64,000 nucleotides of DNA. It comes from Bursaphelenchus xylophilus. Taxonomy: Eukaryota; Nematoda; Chromadorea; Rhabditida; Aphelenchoididae. The translations under genes and the position numbers were made by a program. How positions within the stretch are numbered: the first letter of the stretch is position 1; each line of letters starts with the position of its first letter. A model generated the notes under the pieces. It was not told the origin of the DNA. It ran no database searches and worked only from the letters and a program-made list of their open reading frames with translations. The stretch is from the NCBI GenBank assembly GCA_904066235.2, contig CAJFCV020000003.1, forward strand, positions 2,294,001 through 2,358,000, given 5' to 3'. Below are positions 45,201 to 56,300 of this stretch, piece after piece.

Positions 45201-47833
45201 TGCAGTTTCTCTTCCTCGGTTTTAACTGCACTGTGCAGCCAAATTTCGCACCGCCCATTCAATAATCCATTTATCTCGGCACTGCACGGTGCAATTCAAT
45301 TCCCATTGCACAGTGCAATGGGCTCCTAATTTATGGGCCTTTCCGCCGCGGGCAGTGGATTTAAATTCGGCGCAAAACGCGAGCCCAATTGCGCGGAAAT
45401 GCGTTTTCCTCGAAAAATAAACAATTATGGGGACAAAGAGCGGCCAGATCTTTGGCCTAATTGCATCGCCAGAAGGGAGATGATTGTTTATTTTACGATT
45501 TTTGGAATTTTAAAAATTTTGGGGGAAAAATCGGTTTTAAAAAAAGGGAAATTAAAGATGCACAGTGCAAAAAAATATTTTTTGAATTTTTAATTTTGCA
45601 AAAAAAAATAAAAAAAAATTTTTTTTGAAGAGAAAAGTCGATTGCACAGTGCAAAAAAAATATTTTAATTTTACAAAAAAAAAATAAAAAAAAATTTTGA
45701 AGAGAAAGTCGATTGCACAGTGCGAAAAAAAAATATTTTAATTTTGCAAGAAAATCAAAAAAAATTTTGTTTGAAGAGAAAAATCGATTGCACAGTGCAA
45801 AAAATATTTTAATTTTGCCAAAAAAATGAAGAAAAAAAAATTTTTTGATAAGGAAAGTCGATTGCACAGTGCAAAAAATATCTAAATTTTGCAAAAAAAA
45901 ATCAAAAAATTTTTTTTGAAGAGAAAAGTCAATTGCACAGTGCAAAAAAATAGTTTAATTTTGCAAAAAAAATCAAAAAAAAATTGTTTTTTTTATTTTT
46001 TAAAAGTTTTTAAGAGTTGATTTGTACAGTACGAAAAAAATTTTCCCCGAAAAACTTTGAAAACACCTCAAAAATTCCCAAAAATTCTTCAAAAAATCTT
46101 GATTTCCCCTTTTCAGAAAGGCCATCAACAGATCCCATCGGACGAAGCAGACTGTGTCGACTCTGACGAAGACTCCTCACCCTCTTCAACCTGTGTTTCG
46201 TCGCCAGAAATTGCCCCGAAACTCACAAAATCCGAGGAGAAATACGCGATGAAGGGGAAATTTGTCGATTTCATCGACGGAAAAGAGATAAAATTCGAGG
46301 AAAAAGAGGAAAAAATCACGTTTGATGGGACCAGAATCAACAATCAGCTGGATTTCGGCGACTTGAAGGAGGAGGATGTGAAGAAATTGGTGGATATGCA
46401 ATGGCATGGCAAGCTGGCCACCGCCAAACTACGGGCAAAAGCGAATAAATTGGAGGAAACGATGAGCGAGGAGGAGCGGAAAAATGTGAGTCTTTACCTC
46501 AAATGACCTTTGAGTCATCTATTTATCAAAAAATTTTCGATCTACAGTAATTGCGCGACATTTTATACGAAGAATTCGTTTTTTGAAAGAAAGACTAATT
46601 TTTCGTATAAAATGTCACTTTGAGAAAACGAAATTCGCTGGGATTATTTGTCATAGGGCTGTTAGTAATAATCAAATTTACTTTTAGACCTTTCGGTATT
46701 TCGGTGACATTTTATACGAAAAATTTTATTTTCAAAAATCTTCGTGTAAAATGTCACCCAAGCCGGAAAATAGTCAGAAAACCAAGCCTTTGCAAAATGC
46801 ACAGCTTTTTGATCCCATCAATGTCTATTTTTCATTAGGTTAAAGGCGTATTATACGAAGAATTTTATTTTCAAAAATTTTCGTATAAGATGTCACACAA
46901 GCCGAAAAATAGTGAAAAAATCAAGTCTCTGCATAATGCACAGTTTTTTATATTTTTTTATCCCATCAATGTCTATTTTTCATTAGGTTAAAGACATTTT
47001 ACACGAAAAATTTTATTTTAAAAAATTTTCGTATAAAATGTCACCCAAGCCGAAAAATAGCCAGAAAATCAAGCCTCTGTATAATGCACAGCTTTTTTTA
47101 TCCTACCTATGTTTGCTTTTTCATTGCTTAGAGACATTTTATACGAAAAATTTTATTTAAAAAATTTTCGTATAAAATGTCACCCAAGTCGAAAAATAGT
47201 CAGAAAATCAAGCCTTTGTATAATGCACAGCTTTTTTATCCACCTTATGTTTGCTTTTCCATTACTTAGAGACATTTTATACGAAAAATTTTATTTTAAA
47301 AAATTTTCGTATAAAATGTCACCCAAGCCGAAAAATGGTCAGAAAATCAAGCCTCTGAAAAATGCACAGCTTTTTGATCCCATCAATGTTTATTCTTCAT
47401 TAGATTAAGGACATTTTGTACGAAAAATTGACTTTTAAAAAATTTTCGTATAAAATGTCACCTAAATTTAACCGTAAAGCTTAGCGCGTGTCTTGCAGTA
47501 TTTTACACGCTTTCCCTTTGATATTTCAAATTCCAACTTTATAATCCGATTTTATTAGGAAATTACAGCTAAAGTAATTTTCTAATTTTGCCAGCTAATC
47601 CAAATGTCCCATCATAATCGGCACGCAAGATTTGCGCTATAAAAATATCAAAGCCATGAATTTTTTATTCAGATTTTTTTTTGATTTTTTTCAAAGAAGT
47701 TTTTTTTCAGGAGCAGCGACTGAAAAACGAGCAATTGGAAAAAATATTTGCACTGATGCAGCAAGACAAAGAAAAGTTTGGCGTGAACGATAAGACCGAA
47801 ATAATGGAGCAGATGAAGATGTATTCGCTGTAA
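42288..47833 (+). CDS. MXRA7-like single-pass membrane protein
   Basis: Exons 42288-42570, 43645-43751, 46117-46485 and 47711-47833 encode 293 residues in frame. Residues about 64-86 form one membrane helix (TALALVVLTAISLPLFSMFA) followed by the basic RFWRRKQ. The acidic middle contains KGKFVDFIDGKEIKF, and the C-terminus (EEERKN, EQLEKIFALMQQDKEKFG, MEQMKMYSL) matches the conserved end of MXRA7 proteins, where a Glu-rich helix precedes QLxxIFxLM and a final EQLKLY motif. The role of MXRA7 is poorly defined; it is associated with matrix remodelling in vertebrates. All three introns are almost entirely repeat arrays of palindromic words. AATAAA lies at 47924-47929. Confidence 0.75.
42595..43600. 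repeat. Mirror-arranged TTGCACWGTGCAA array in intron 1
   Basis: About 25 copies of GCACTGTGCA or close variants at roughly 35-40 bp spacing. In the left half (to about 42980) units read GCACTGTGCAATCAAAAAAG followed by TCG. In the right half (from about 43195) they read CGACA...TTTTTTGACTGCACAGTGCA, the reverse complement. The intron is thus a large, imperfect inverted repeat of tandem units around a unique centre at about 43010-43180. Confidence 0.8.
44030..45310. repeat. Intron 2 array with two palindromic words
   Basis: From about 44460 to 45240 units of roughly 120 bp alternate GATGTCGCGACAAGTCGCTG, TTTGCACAGTGCA, a T/C-rich run, and TTGCACTGTGCA. The word TGTCGCGACA is a perfect palindrome. 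About six units are present, with diverged ones at 44030-44460. Confidence 0.85.
45600..45965. repeat. About 62-bp A-rich tandem repeat with GCACAGTGCA
   Basis: Six units of GAAGAGAAAAGTCGATTGCAC then AGTGCAAAAAAATATTTTAA and an A-rich run. All units share one orientation. Confidence 0.85.
46550..47465. repeat. About 135-bp tandem repeat with a TTTTATACGAAAA hairpin, intron 3
   Basis: Seven units, each with GACATTTTATACGAAAAATT and, inverted, AATTTTCGTATAAAATGTC (a stem of about 18 bp), followed by ACCCAAGCCGAAAAATAGTC and AAAATCAAGCCTCTG. Starts are near 46555, 46705, 46850, 46990, 47130, 47270 and 47408. Confidence 0.88.
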
Positions 47834-47985
47834 ATAATCTCATAATATTTGACGCAACTTGTATCATACGATAATATTTTTGCTTTTTGGTCTTACATTG
47901 GTCATGGTGCGGAGTGTACGGTAAATAAACAGTGTAAATACATGTAAATACAGAAACTTTTTTTAAAATTTTTAGTAAAAGGGGC

Positions 47986-48002
47986 TGATAAGCGCCCCGG
48001 CG
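47986..48002 (+). mobile_element. LTR-start remnant fused to integrase
   Basis: CTGATAAGCGCCCCGGCG is nearly the same as the segment at 49871 (CTGATAAGCGCGTCGGCG), which follows a purine tract just after the last retroelement frame. The left copy is joined directly to integrase sequence, as expected if the internal region was deleted. Confidence 0.45.
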
Positions 48003-48930
48003 ATCGGGAGAGATGCCGTACTTCCCATAGAGCCAGTGTTAATGTATACTCAAGCTGTGAATTATTCCGACCAGGATGTTCAACAATATCGCAAGTTGTT
48101 AGTAAAATCTATAAGATCTGCTTGGAACAACGCAGCCAAGTCGCTAGCTAAAGCAGCAGCAAGCAAGAACGATATGATCGTTACACAAAAGAAACAGACA
48201 TCGACATAGGTTGTATTGTCATGTTAAAACGTAGAGTAGTGTCACGGCTTCGCGTGCGAATTTGCATATTCCCACGGAATGACCGACAAATTGGTGTAAA
48301 AGGAAGAGAAATCGCCAATTATAGTATTATTTGTGTGTTTGTTTTTCCCGGTTGGATGTTGCAATAAATCGTATTTTCTATTTGTCTATTGATTGGTCTA
48401 TGGTCAGCTCTTGTGAAGTTGGTTCCTCGAGTATTGTGAGTTCATTTGTGACGTTGTTTCATTAGTATTGTTAGTCGTTTGTCACAGTGCTTTGCATAGT
48501 ATTATTTGGGCTTGGGATCAGAAATAGCAACTAGATTAGGGACCTTAATACACGCGCTCTCACTGAACTCGTGACAGTAGGTGCCGAAGGAGTAAATCCT
48601 AAACTACTTCCGAGATGGATAGGTCTCTTTAGAGTTATTGACATTGAAGATCCTCATTGTACGATAGTTAGTATGGACGATCCAAGGAGAAAACCCAAGA
48701 TAGTCCATCTTAACCAGATACGGCGATACAAACCGCCAACGAGTCCCTTGTTTGCTCCTCATGCGCAAGAGGAGGTAGGCAACAATGAAGCCGACGGTGA
48801 GGAGATCAGCGGACTCCCAGGTCACGATCATAAAATCGCCGTCGATAAACGACAAAAGCAAGGGTTGATAAAAGATACCAACGATTACAGACGCAAACTC
48901 CGATCGCACTCGCCAGTTTATGCCAACTGA
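48003..48930 (+). pseudogene. LTR-retroelement integrase C-terminal remnant
   Basis: The frame from 48003 reads a GRDAVLP-type motif, typical of the Ty3/Gypsy integrase core end, then a basic segment, and after an insertion the PRWIGLFRVI motif of the GPY/F domain followed by VHLNQIRRYKPP. These are C-terminal integrase features. The reverse transcriptase, RNase H and the DDE core are absent upstream, so this is a truncated copy. A solo LTR (48240-48576) interrupts it. The frame ends at 48930. Confidence 0.7.
48240..48576 (+). mobile_element. Solo LTR inserted in the integrase remnant
   Basis: A 337-bp segment begins TGTCACGGC and ends CGTGACA, the TG...CA form of LTRs, with a 5-6 bp terminal inverted repeat. 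It is flanked by GTAG at 48236-48239 and 48577-48580. Skipping the segment and one GTAG leaves the integrase frame uninterrupted. AATAAA occurs inside (about 48364). Confidence 0.75.
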
Positions 48931-48979
48931 GCTGTGAGGAGTAGGCGCGCCGCGGAACAAATTTTGTCCTCTGTATAAT

Positions 48980-49864
48980 TATAATTTTTCTGTTATAGAA
49001 AAGTTGGAACTTGCAGAAAGCCTCGAAAACCTCCTTATCGGAGGCGAAGAACAGGATCGTGTGGAAATCCCCGTCCTAGACCAAGGAATGTTGGCGGAAT
49101 TTTTAAATGAGGAGGTGATGATTCTAGAAGTAGTCAACGAAGACGGTAGAGCAAATGAATTGCTACCAAATGGACAACCAGCCGAAGAGCCACCTGTCGA
49201 TGTGATCCCAAACGCCGAGCCAGAATCCCCAAGAACGGGATTCTGGCTCGCTAAATCTACCCCAAGAACGACATGGCATCCCGATATCTTTCCCAAGAAT
49301 GGTTGAGACCGTAGCAAATCCGCCCAGAAGAGTATCAAGAGTGGCAAACTGGAGCCACTACTACGGATCAAAGACAGGACGAGAAACTGTCCTGCAACAT
49401 GGAATCAACGGTACTGTTATAATGCATCTTGTGGGTTTTTCTGTGCTTGAAATTAATAGTAGGAGAAACGTAAACGCATACTGGAAGCGTGGGTTTCCAT
49501 TAGTGACCGCCGCGACTTACTAACGCGAGCAGTAATCATCGAAGCCCCAATAACTATTCCGGTTTTGGGAGCTATTAGAAGCATCTTTGGAAACCAAGTA
49601 AAAGTCTCGGACGGGACATCGGATTTCGACATACCGACCTGGCAAATCATGTCGGAAAGAGGCCAACCCCTACTTCTAGGGCAGCCATTAATTCTATACA
49701 GGACTGAACTGCCACACTTAAGACAGATAAAATCAGACTATGGGCCTTCAATCTATAGGGTATCGGCAGAATACAATGGGGTCTATAATATCACCCACGC
49801 TAGGGCAAGCCTAGACGCATATACTAGAAATCCCCCGGCCTTAGCTAAAAGTCGGGAGGAGTAA
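48980..49864 (+). pseudogene. Downstream retroelement reading frames, unrecognised
   Basis: Open stretches at 48980-49306 (acidic, LELAESLENLLIGG and VDVIPNAEPESPR) and about 49520-49864 (TSDFDIPTWQIMSERGQPLL) are in different frames but share the balanced composition of the integrase remnant. They may be the rest of the pol product or an additional 3' frame. No homology is recognised. Confidence 0.4.
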
Positions 49865-49871
49865 AAAGGAC

Positions 49872-50390
49872 TGATAAGCGCGTCGGCGAAGAGCCGAGGG
49901 CGAAGAGAGTTGGGGAGAGAGGTCGCGACGATATAGCAGACCAGTCGGGGTTTTCTAGGTCTAACTTAAGACCTATTTATTAATATAATGAATTCTTGTA
50001 AACGTTGTTGAATATTGTCTGTAATATTGTAAGTAATTGTTATCTAATATTGTAGTTGTGATGATCAGGCCAATATATAATATATACATTGAGCTGCTAA
50101 CGTCGGAATTAAATATATTATACCTGTCGAGTGACCAGGTTAGGCTGAACAGTCACTTTTCTACTCTGTCCATTTTTCACGAAGCCGTTTTTTTACAGAG
50201 AAAATCCAAATGGGTAGATAATTCCTCTCATCGCTCTTTTCGAAATTTTTCTGTTTCAAAAAGTTGCGCAGTTTTTCTGCGTTGTTTTTTCTGCCGTTTG
50301 ATTAGTGCCAAATTTATGAGACATAAGCGTCATAAATCGTATAGACGCATAAGTGAGCGGGTCAGTTAGACCTGAAAGTATAGATGCTTG
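49872..50390 (+). mobile_element. Probable 3' LTR remnant
   Basis: It follows a GTAAAAAGGAC purine tract and starts TGATAAGCGCGTCGG. Its later part (about 50195-50350, with TTTCTGCGTTGTTTTTTCTG and GCCGTTTGATTAGTGCC) recurs in inverse orientation at about 61690-61850. The right boundary is not clear. Confidence 0.4.
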
Positions 50391-50689
50391 TTCGCCATTC
50401 TCCTACTCGGTTTTCATTTACCATAATCCTTGTTGAATTTGCGGCGATCCGGGATTGGAAACGGGGATTTCCGCTTACGACCGTAATTGCTGTAATCCGT
50501 GGATCTTCAAGAGTACCGTAAATATTCCGTGCAGGTAAGTCTTCTTAACACCATGATTTCTAACATCTATTTCAGTTGCAGACCGGCTAATATTAAAATG
50601 ATTTTTTGTATTAATTAAAATTAATATACCGCTGATATAAAATTGCGTGCAGTAGGGCGATATCGCCTTTTCAACACGACACCAAAGAA

Positions 50690-52260
50690 AATTTGGCGTA
50701 AATTTTCAACCGAGACAAACACGTCTCCACTACGAGTGGGAACGCAGCACTGCCCTCTGCCTCTTCTGATGTGTGGGAAAGACCATTGGTATGTCCTAAA
50801 AAATTGACCATTTTTTGATTATGGTCGAATCAGATAAAAAAACCTTTCAGGTCACACAACGATCAGCAGAAAATTGTAATAGACCGGTGGCAGTCCAGCC
50901 AAATATCTTTGAGGAGACGTCTGTTCTTGCTTCCGCTACTGTCAACCTTGTGTTGACTTCACCCGAGAAATCTACGTCTCAAAAAGAGACCATGTCTCGG
51001 AAAGGCACCTCCAATATCTCCGAGGGGATGAAACCGTAATTTAGATGTCTGAACGAGCGTTGGTCTCGTGAACCAATTCGAAAAGGCTCTCCTCGGAAGT
51101 AGCTACCCCATCCGCCCAAACGCCTCTGAATCGCGCTCCAACCGCCGGACAAAGAAAAACCACCGTAAGAATCTTCTGGCTCTGCGCGTTAAGGTGTGTG
51201 TGCAACAAGCGCTCTCGACTGGTGGACACTCGACACAGGCTGGAGTGGCAACAGCGTAAAACATTCACATCGTCAAAACTTTACAAGTTGCCGTAAACTT
51301 CGCGCAACTAGAACGTTGTCGACGTAATGGTCGTAATTCAAGCGACAGCTCAGATGGCCGTGGCCATCGCAGATGCCCGGTCCATGACAAACGGAGCTTG
51401 CCGAGCCCGTTGTGCTCAGAACACCACCAATAGACTGTAACCTGCTGGCAAACATTCGAGTATCGTAAGAATCTTCAAGCTACCAAACCGCCCACACACC
51501 TCCCTTGGTGAAGAAATTAAGCCGTTCTATTCAACCATGTCCTACTCATACGTGGCTGAGGACTATGACCTCATCGAACAAGATCCTCAAATCCAGACAG
51601 TCGTAAGAATGCCTTCGTAGTCTCGTTAATGCTCAACTGGGAGTGATCAAAACCGACATCCAATACTTCTACGTAATTTTCTCAGCAGTGATGAAGACGG
51701 CTTTCGAATTGAAGGATTAATAAGACGTCCAAAAACAACAGTAGTCCAGCACCCACCATCTCCTACACCTACGTGGCTGAGAGGTACGAACTCATCGAGC
51801 AAGACCGCCAAGTCAAGACCGTTCTGGGTCTTCTGTCAGAGGTCCCCGGCCACTCGATATCTGTATCCTCCAAGGGACAGCGGAAACTGAAGCGCAAGCC
51901 ACTTCAGTTCGTGATTCCGAATCCGGCCAAAACAATCACCATTCAAAACGGATTCGTAACCTCGGATATCCGGCTCACATCTGAAGTTGGAAGCCCGGCC
52001 AAAGTGGACCCACACATCTCACTCGACGAAGAAATCAAGCGGTTCTCCTCAACAGTGTCGTAATCGTACGTGGCTGAGAGATACGAACTCATCGTAAGAA
52101 TGCCTTCGTAGTCTCGTTTACGATCAACTGGGAGTGATCAAAACCGACATCCAGTACTTCCACGTAATTTTCTCTGCAGCGACGAAGACGAATTTCGAGT
52201 TGAAAGATTACCGAGATGTCCAAAAAAACGTAGTCTAGCAGCTAAACAACGAGCGACAAA
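50690..52260 (+). pseudogene. Coding-like, internally duplicated sequence of unknown origin
   Basis: GC content is higher than nearby introns, and several frames of 60-95 codons look protein-like but are broken. A module starting TACGTGGCTGAG, AACTCATCGAGCAAGA (or TCATCGAACAAGA) occurs at about 51550, 51767 and 52062. In the first and third it is joined to GTAAGAATGCCTTCGTAGTC. The longest frame (51773-52063) encodes RYELIEQDRQVKTVLG and NPAKTITIQNGF. The word CGTAA is strikingly frequent here. It may be a decayed gag-like or satellite-type element. Confidence 0.35.
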
Positions 52261-52802
52261 TCAAAAGATGAGAAGGAATAATTGCCAGTCAACTGAACGA
52301 TGATACAACATTGATTATAACAAGAAACTTTTCGACCGATACGGGAAGCTTATGTAATGCACATTAACTTTAGAAAGGAATTCAGTTGCTATTTATTATT
52401 TAGTCAGTGTTATCTACGATTCATTGTTTCTTTTATCAGTTATAATATAATAATAAAGTTATACAGGGTCTTTCAAGAAACGTGAAGGAAAGTCGGAGGT
52501 TATAACTTTCGGTGGAGGCGGCGCAGAGAGCTTTTTGGAATATGTATTTTTAAGCGACATTATTTTTTGTCTATGAAATAACAAGATTTTAAAATGAAAA
52601 CTGAGGCGCGACGACCTTCTGAAGTAGGGGAATTTCTAACCCGAAAAGCAGTGTTTTCCGACAAAAAAGTAATTCCAAATTTCGCTTATGAAAATTTCGA
52701 AAAAATTGAAAATCTCGGGAAATTTGGATTTTATCAACCAATCTTCCTCCTGAATGAAAATGTCGCGGAATGAGCGTAAATTCGATTTCCAAGCAGATTT
52801 GG

Positions 52803-53240
52803 CGAAGTACCCCAAGTGCAACGCTCAGATTTTGATGAAACTTGGCACAAATTTAGAATAATTTTTTCTAAGATATATGCGAGAATCCTAGCTCGCGCTT
52901 CGCAGAAACAACCGAGATTTTTAGATCGAAAGTCGGCGAAAATTTAGGACTTTTTGCCGAATTTGGGCACGAAAAGTGTCATGCTTATTTCAACCGTAAA
53001 AAATAATGTTTCTATAAAAAATCAAAATTTTTCCGCACGAAAGTGCCAAAGTTATGGCCAAAAAGCGTTTTTCTTTCTGACCGCTCTCCACGTTAGGCGT
53101 CCTCTCTCCGCGGAAAAAATGGTTAAATCTCGGTGGCTCTTGCAAAGAACAAGCTAAAACTTTCAGGAATTGATATTTAAATGATGGCGTGTGTGCAAAA
53201 TTTAAAGAAAACCTGAGTGTCGCACTTGGGGTACTTCCCG
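52803..53240. mobile_element. 440-bp inverted-repeat element, copy A
   Basis: The left end contains GTACCCCAAGTGCAACGCTC then AGATTTTGATGAAACTTGG, and the right end CTGAGTGTCGCACTTGGGG then TACTTCCC. It lies upstream of the mucin-like gene. Related copies are at 54583, 56104 and, in part, 53797. Confidence 0.75.
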
Positions 53241-53357
53241 TGTCAATGCATGAGAAGATTGGGATATGCAAATTTCTTTCCCAGCATTTTTTGAAGCTTC
53301 AACTTTCTTTTTTCCCCATTTTTCATACCGAGTGTCACAGCGACTAGTCGCTTTCCC

Positions 53358-56300
53358 ATGAAGCTCCCAATCCTCTTCTTCGCCGCAATTTTGGAGACTT
53401 TTGCTCAGTGGGATGAGAGCGCTGCCTATAAGAGTTTGCTGTTCGATTGCCCCGAGGCGGCCGAATACTTTCCCCCGGACGCAATACGTGGCCATATTTT
53501 TGGTATAACGCGGTTCGCGGTCCCGTATTTCCACAATTACACGTTCGACCTGGAAACACTGGAAATCGATGCGGCCAAGTAGGGAGTTGGTTTCGAGGTT
53601 CGGCATTACAGAGCTGAAAATCAACTAACAAAATTCTCGTGATTTCAGCGCTTCCAGGCCTGTGACACATATTTACAACTCCTGGGCATTCTTTGGGGAT
53701 TTTCATCAGCCCGAGACGCCTCATCTAAACTCCTGGGTATTCAATGCGGAATTTCAACATTTTGGAATTCTGCGATATGTAGAAGAAGAACGGTAAGTAT
53801 TACTCTGAGTGCAACACTCTGATTTTTATGAAATTTGGCACAAATTTGGAATAATCCTTTCGTATGCTGGACTGCCAGTCTGCGTTTTGCAGAAACGAGT
53901 CAGATCTTTTTTTCTTTTTTCTTTTTTTTTGAAAAAGCGGCATTTTTTGGAAAAGATGCAAAAACAAAAAAATAAAAAAAAATTTTTGAAAAAAAATTGA
54001 GAAAAAAACGAAAAAAAAGGAAATAAAGGAAAATAAAAAAAATAGGAAAAAGTTCCTTATTCTGGCCACAAAAATGTACTCTGCGAACTGCGCCCAAGCT
54101 TGGGAACTAAAGTTAAGAAAAAAGGCTTCTACCTAACTGGCACTGATTACTATAATAGCTCTGTAGTTTTAAGGGTACCTACGAAGGCGATAACGACCCA
54201 TTTAGTTCTTTACGGAGGCAATAAGTTTAGTTCTGGACAGGTTTCATCGTATAAAGTGTAAAACCGCAGGCTGCAGCCGTTTTTGAAGGGTAAGGTGTTA
54301 CGTAAAAAAAGGTACCTCACTAACTAAATCCACTTGTCCGGGGAGTTGACAACGATGAATTGAGGCCCAAATTTGGGCTAATTCTGACCAGTTTCCAGTT
54401 GACGAAAGTTGGTCATCTTTGAAGCTCTATAAAAACCGCTACAATAAACCAAACTACACGAAGCATGTATCAGTAGACAGCGTTTTCAACGCTCTTTCAG
54501 GCGATATTTACACATGCACCAAAGCTTTAATTCTACTTGTAAAAAAAGCACAACTAAAAAAACGGCACGGTCATACTTCTAACAGGGGAAATACTCCAAG
54601 TGCGACGCTCACAAGGGAAGTCGTTCAGATCGCAAATGAACTATGACATGAGACCTGTGTGGTTTTATGGTCACATACTCTACTATAACGAATATAAAGG
54701 CATTTTTGCGTCTGGGCCCAATCTACATAAAGGCACAAATCTACATAAAATTGGAAAAGCACAAAAAAAATTTTTTTTACGCATACTGTAGTGTACACAG
54801 TAGTCTTACCCTTTACATTGCAGGTGAAAGGAATCGAACCCAGCCCCCCGGCCCAAAAGAAGATTCGTTAGACGAGCGCTCTTTCCACTCGGCCAACTGG
54901 GCAGCTGTTTGGGTTTGCTTTCGGAGAGAGGACTTTTTCGGCGCTCTCTTCTTGCGAAACTTTATAGTCGATTTTCTCGGCCGCGGGGGCCCAGACGCAA
55001 AAATGCCTTTATATTCGATATAGTAGAGTATGTGACTATAAAACCACACAGGTCTCATGTCATAGTTCATTTGCGATCTGAACGACTTCCCTTGTCAGAT
55101 TTTGATGAAACTTGGCACAAATTTAGAATAACTCTTTATAAGATTCATCCGAGAATCCTAGCTCGCGCTTTGCAGAAACAACCGAGATTTTTAGATCGAA
55201 AGTCAGCCAAAATTTTGGACTTTTTGCCGAATTTTGGCACGAAAATTTTCATGCCTACTTCTACTGTAAAGGATAATGTTTCTACAAAAAATCAAAATTT
55301 TCCGCACGAAACTGCCAAAGTTATGGCCAAAAAGCGCTTTTCTCGGAACTTTCACCCTTTCATTTTCAGCAAACCTTTTTATGACTTATGGTTCAACGGC
55401 TGGTACGGTCTGGCCTATGGTTATCTCTCCGGAATTGTCGACATTTTTCAACGAGTCTTTACGGAAGGAAAAAACCTGTTTTATTGGAGTCGGAACGGCT
55501 CGACGATTACACTTAACCGATTTCAAGTACCGGTTTATATACTCCCACCGTATGATGACATCAAAAACTACTTTTACATGCACGATCTGCGCGTTATGTA
55601 TTATTTGAGGGGCGATGAGTGTCTGCTGGTGGCTAAAAATTTGGCAACGGTGAGAAATTGAGGAAACTTTTGGATATATTTGTTTTTTTTTTAATTTTTT
55701 TTGTGTTTTTTTGTATTTTTTTGTATTTTTTTGTGTTTTTTTGTATTTTTTTGTATTTTCTTGAAAAAATTTTTTTGGTAAAAGTTCCATTTTTTGTTTT
55801 TTTTTTAATTTTTTTGTATTGTTTTATATGTTTTGTATTTTTTTTTTATTTTCTTGCAAAATTTTTTTTGGTAAAAGTTCCGCTTTTTGTATTTTTATGT
55901 TCTTGCAATATTTTTTCTTATTTTTATTTTTATTCTTTTTTTTAAACTTTTTTTTATATTTTTTTAATTTCTTTCAGGCACCAAGTCCCCCATCTCCCGG
56001 CCCTCCAGAACTATGCTACAAACCACATGGAATTTATGCCAGAGCCAAGATAGGCGTAATTTATCCTCTTGTATGTTGGTTTTTACAATATTTCGCACTA
56101 ACAAGGGGAGTACTCCAAGTGCGACGCTCAGATTTTGATGAAACTTGGCACAAATTTAGAATAAATTTTTCTAAGATATATGCGAGAATCCTAGCTCGTG
56201 CTTTGCAGAAACAACCGAGATTTTTAGATCGAAAGTCGACGAAAATTTAGGACTTTTTGTCGAATTTCGGCACGAAAAGTTTCGTGCCTATTTCTACCGT

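Larger units (their letters stand above)
54583..55347. mobile_element. 440-bp inverted-repeat element, copy B, split and truncated
   Basis: CAGGGGAAATACTCCAAGTG starts the left end; after a 483-bp insertion (54612-55094) it continues AGATTTTGATGAAACTTGG and stops near 55347, lacking the right end. It lies in intron 2 of the mucin-like gene just before exon 3. Confidence 0.7.

Noticed and set aside
42595..45310. Many open frames rich in His-Cys-Ala-Val-Gln
   Set aside because: They are translations of the GCACTGTGCA repeat in various frames and on both strands, inside introns bounded by good splice sites. They are not genes.
42595..45965. Possible CRISPR-like array
   Set aside because: The repeat is only 10-13 bp, spacers are themselves repetitive, orientation flips, and the DNA is eukaryotic.
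53797..54097. Low-complexity Phe/Lys-rich open frames
   Set aside because: A- and T-rich tracts in an intron of the mucin-like gene next to a partial 440-bp element copy.
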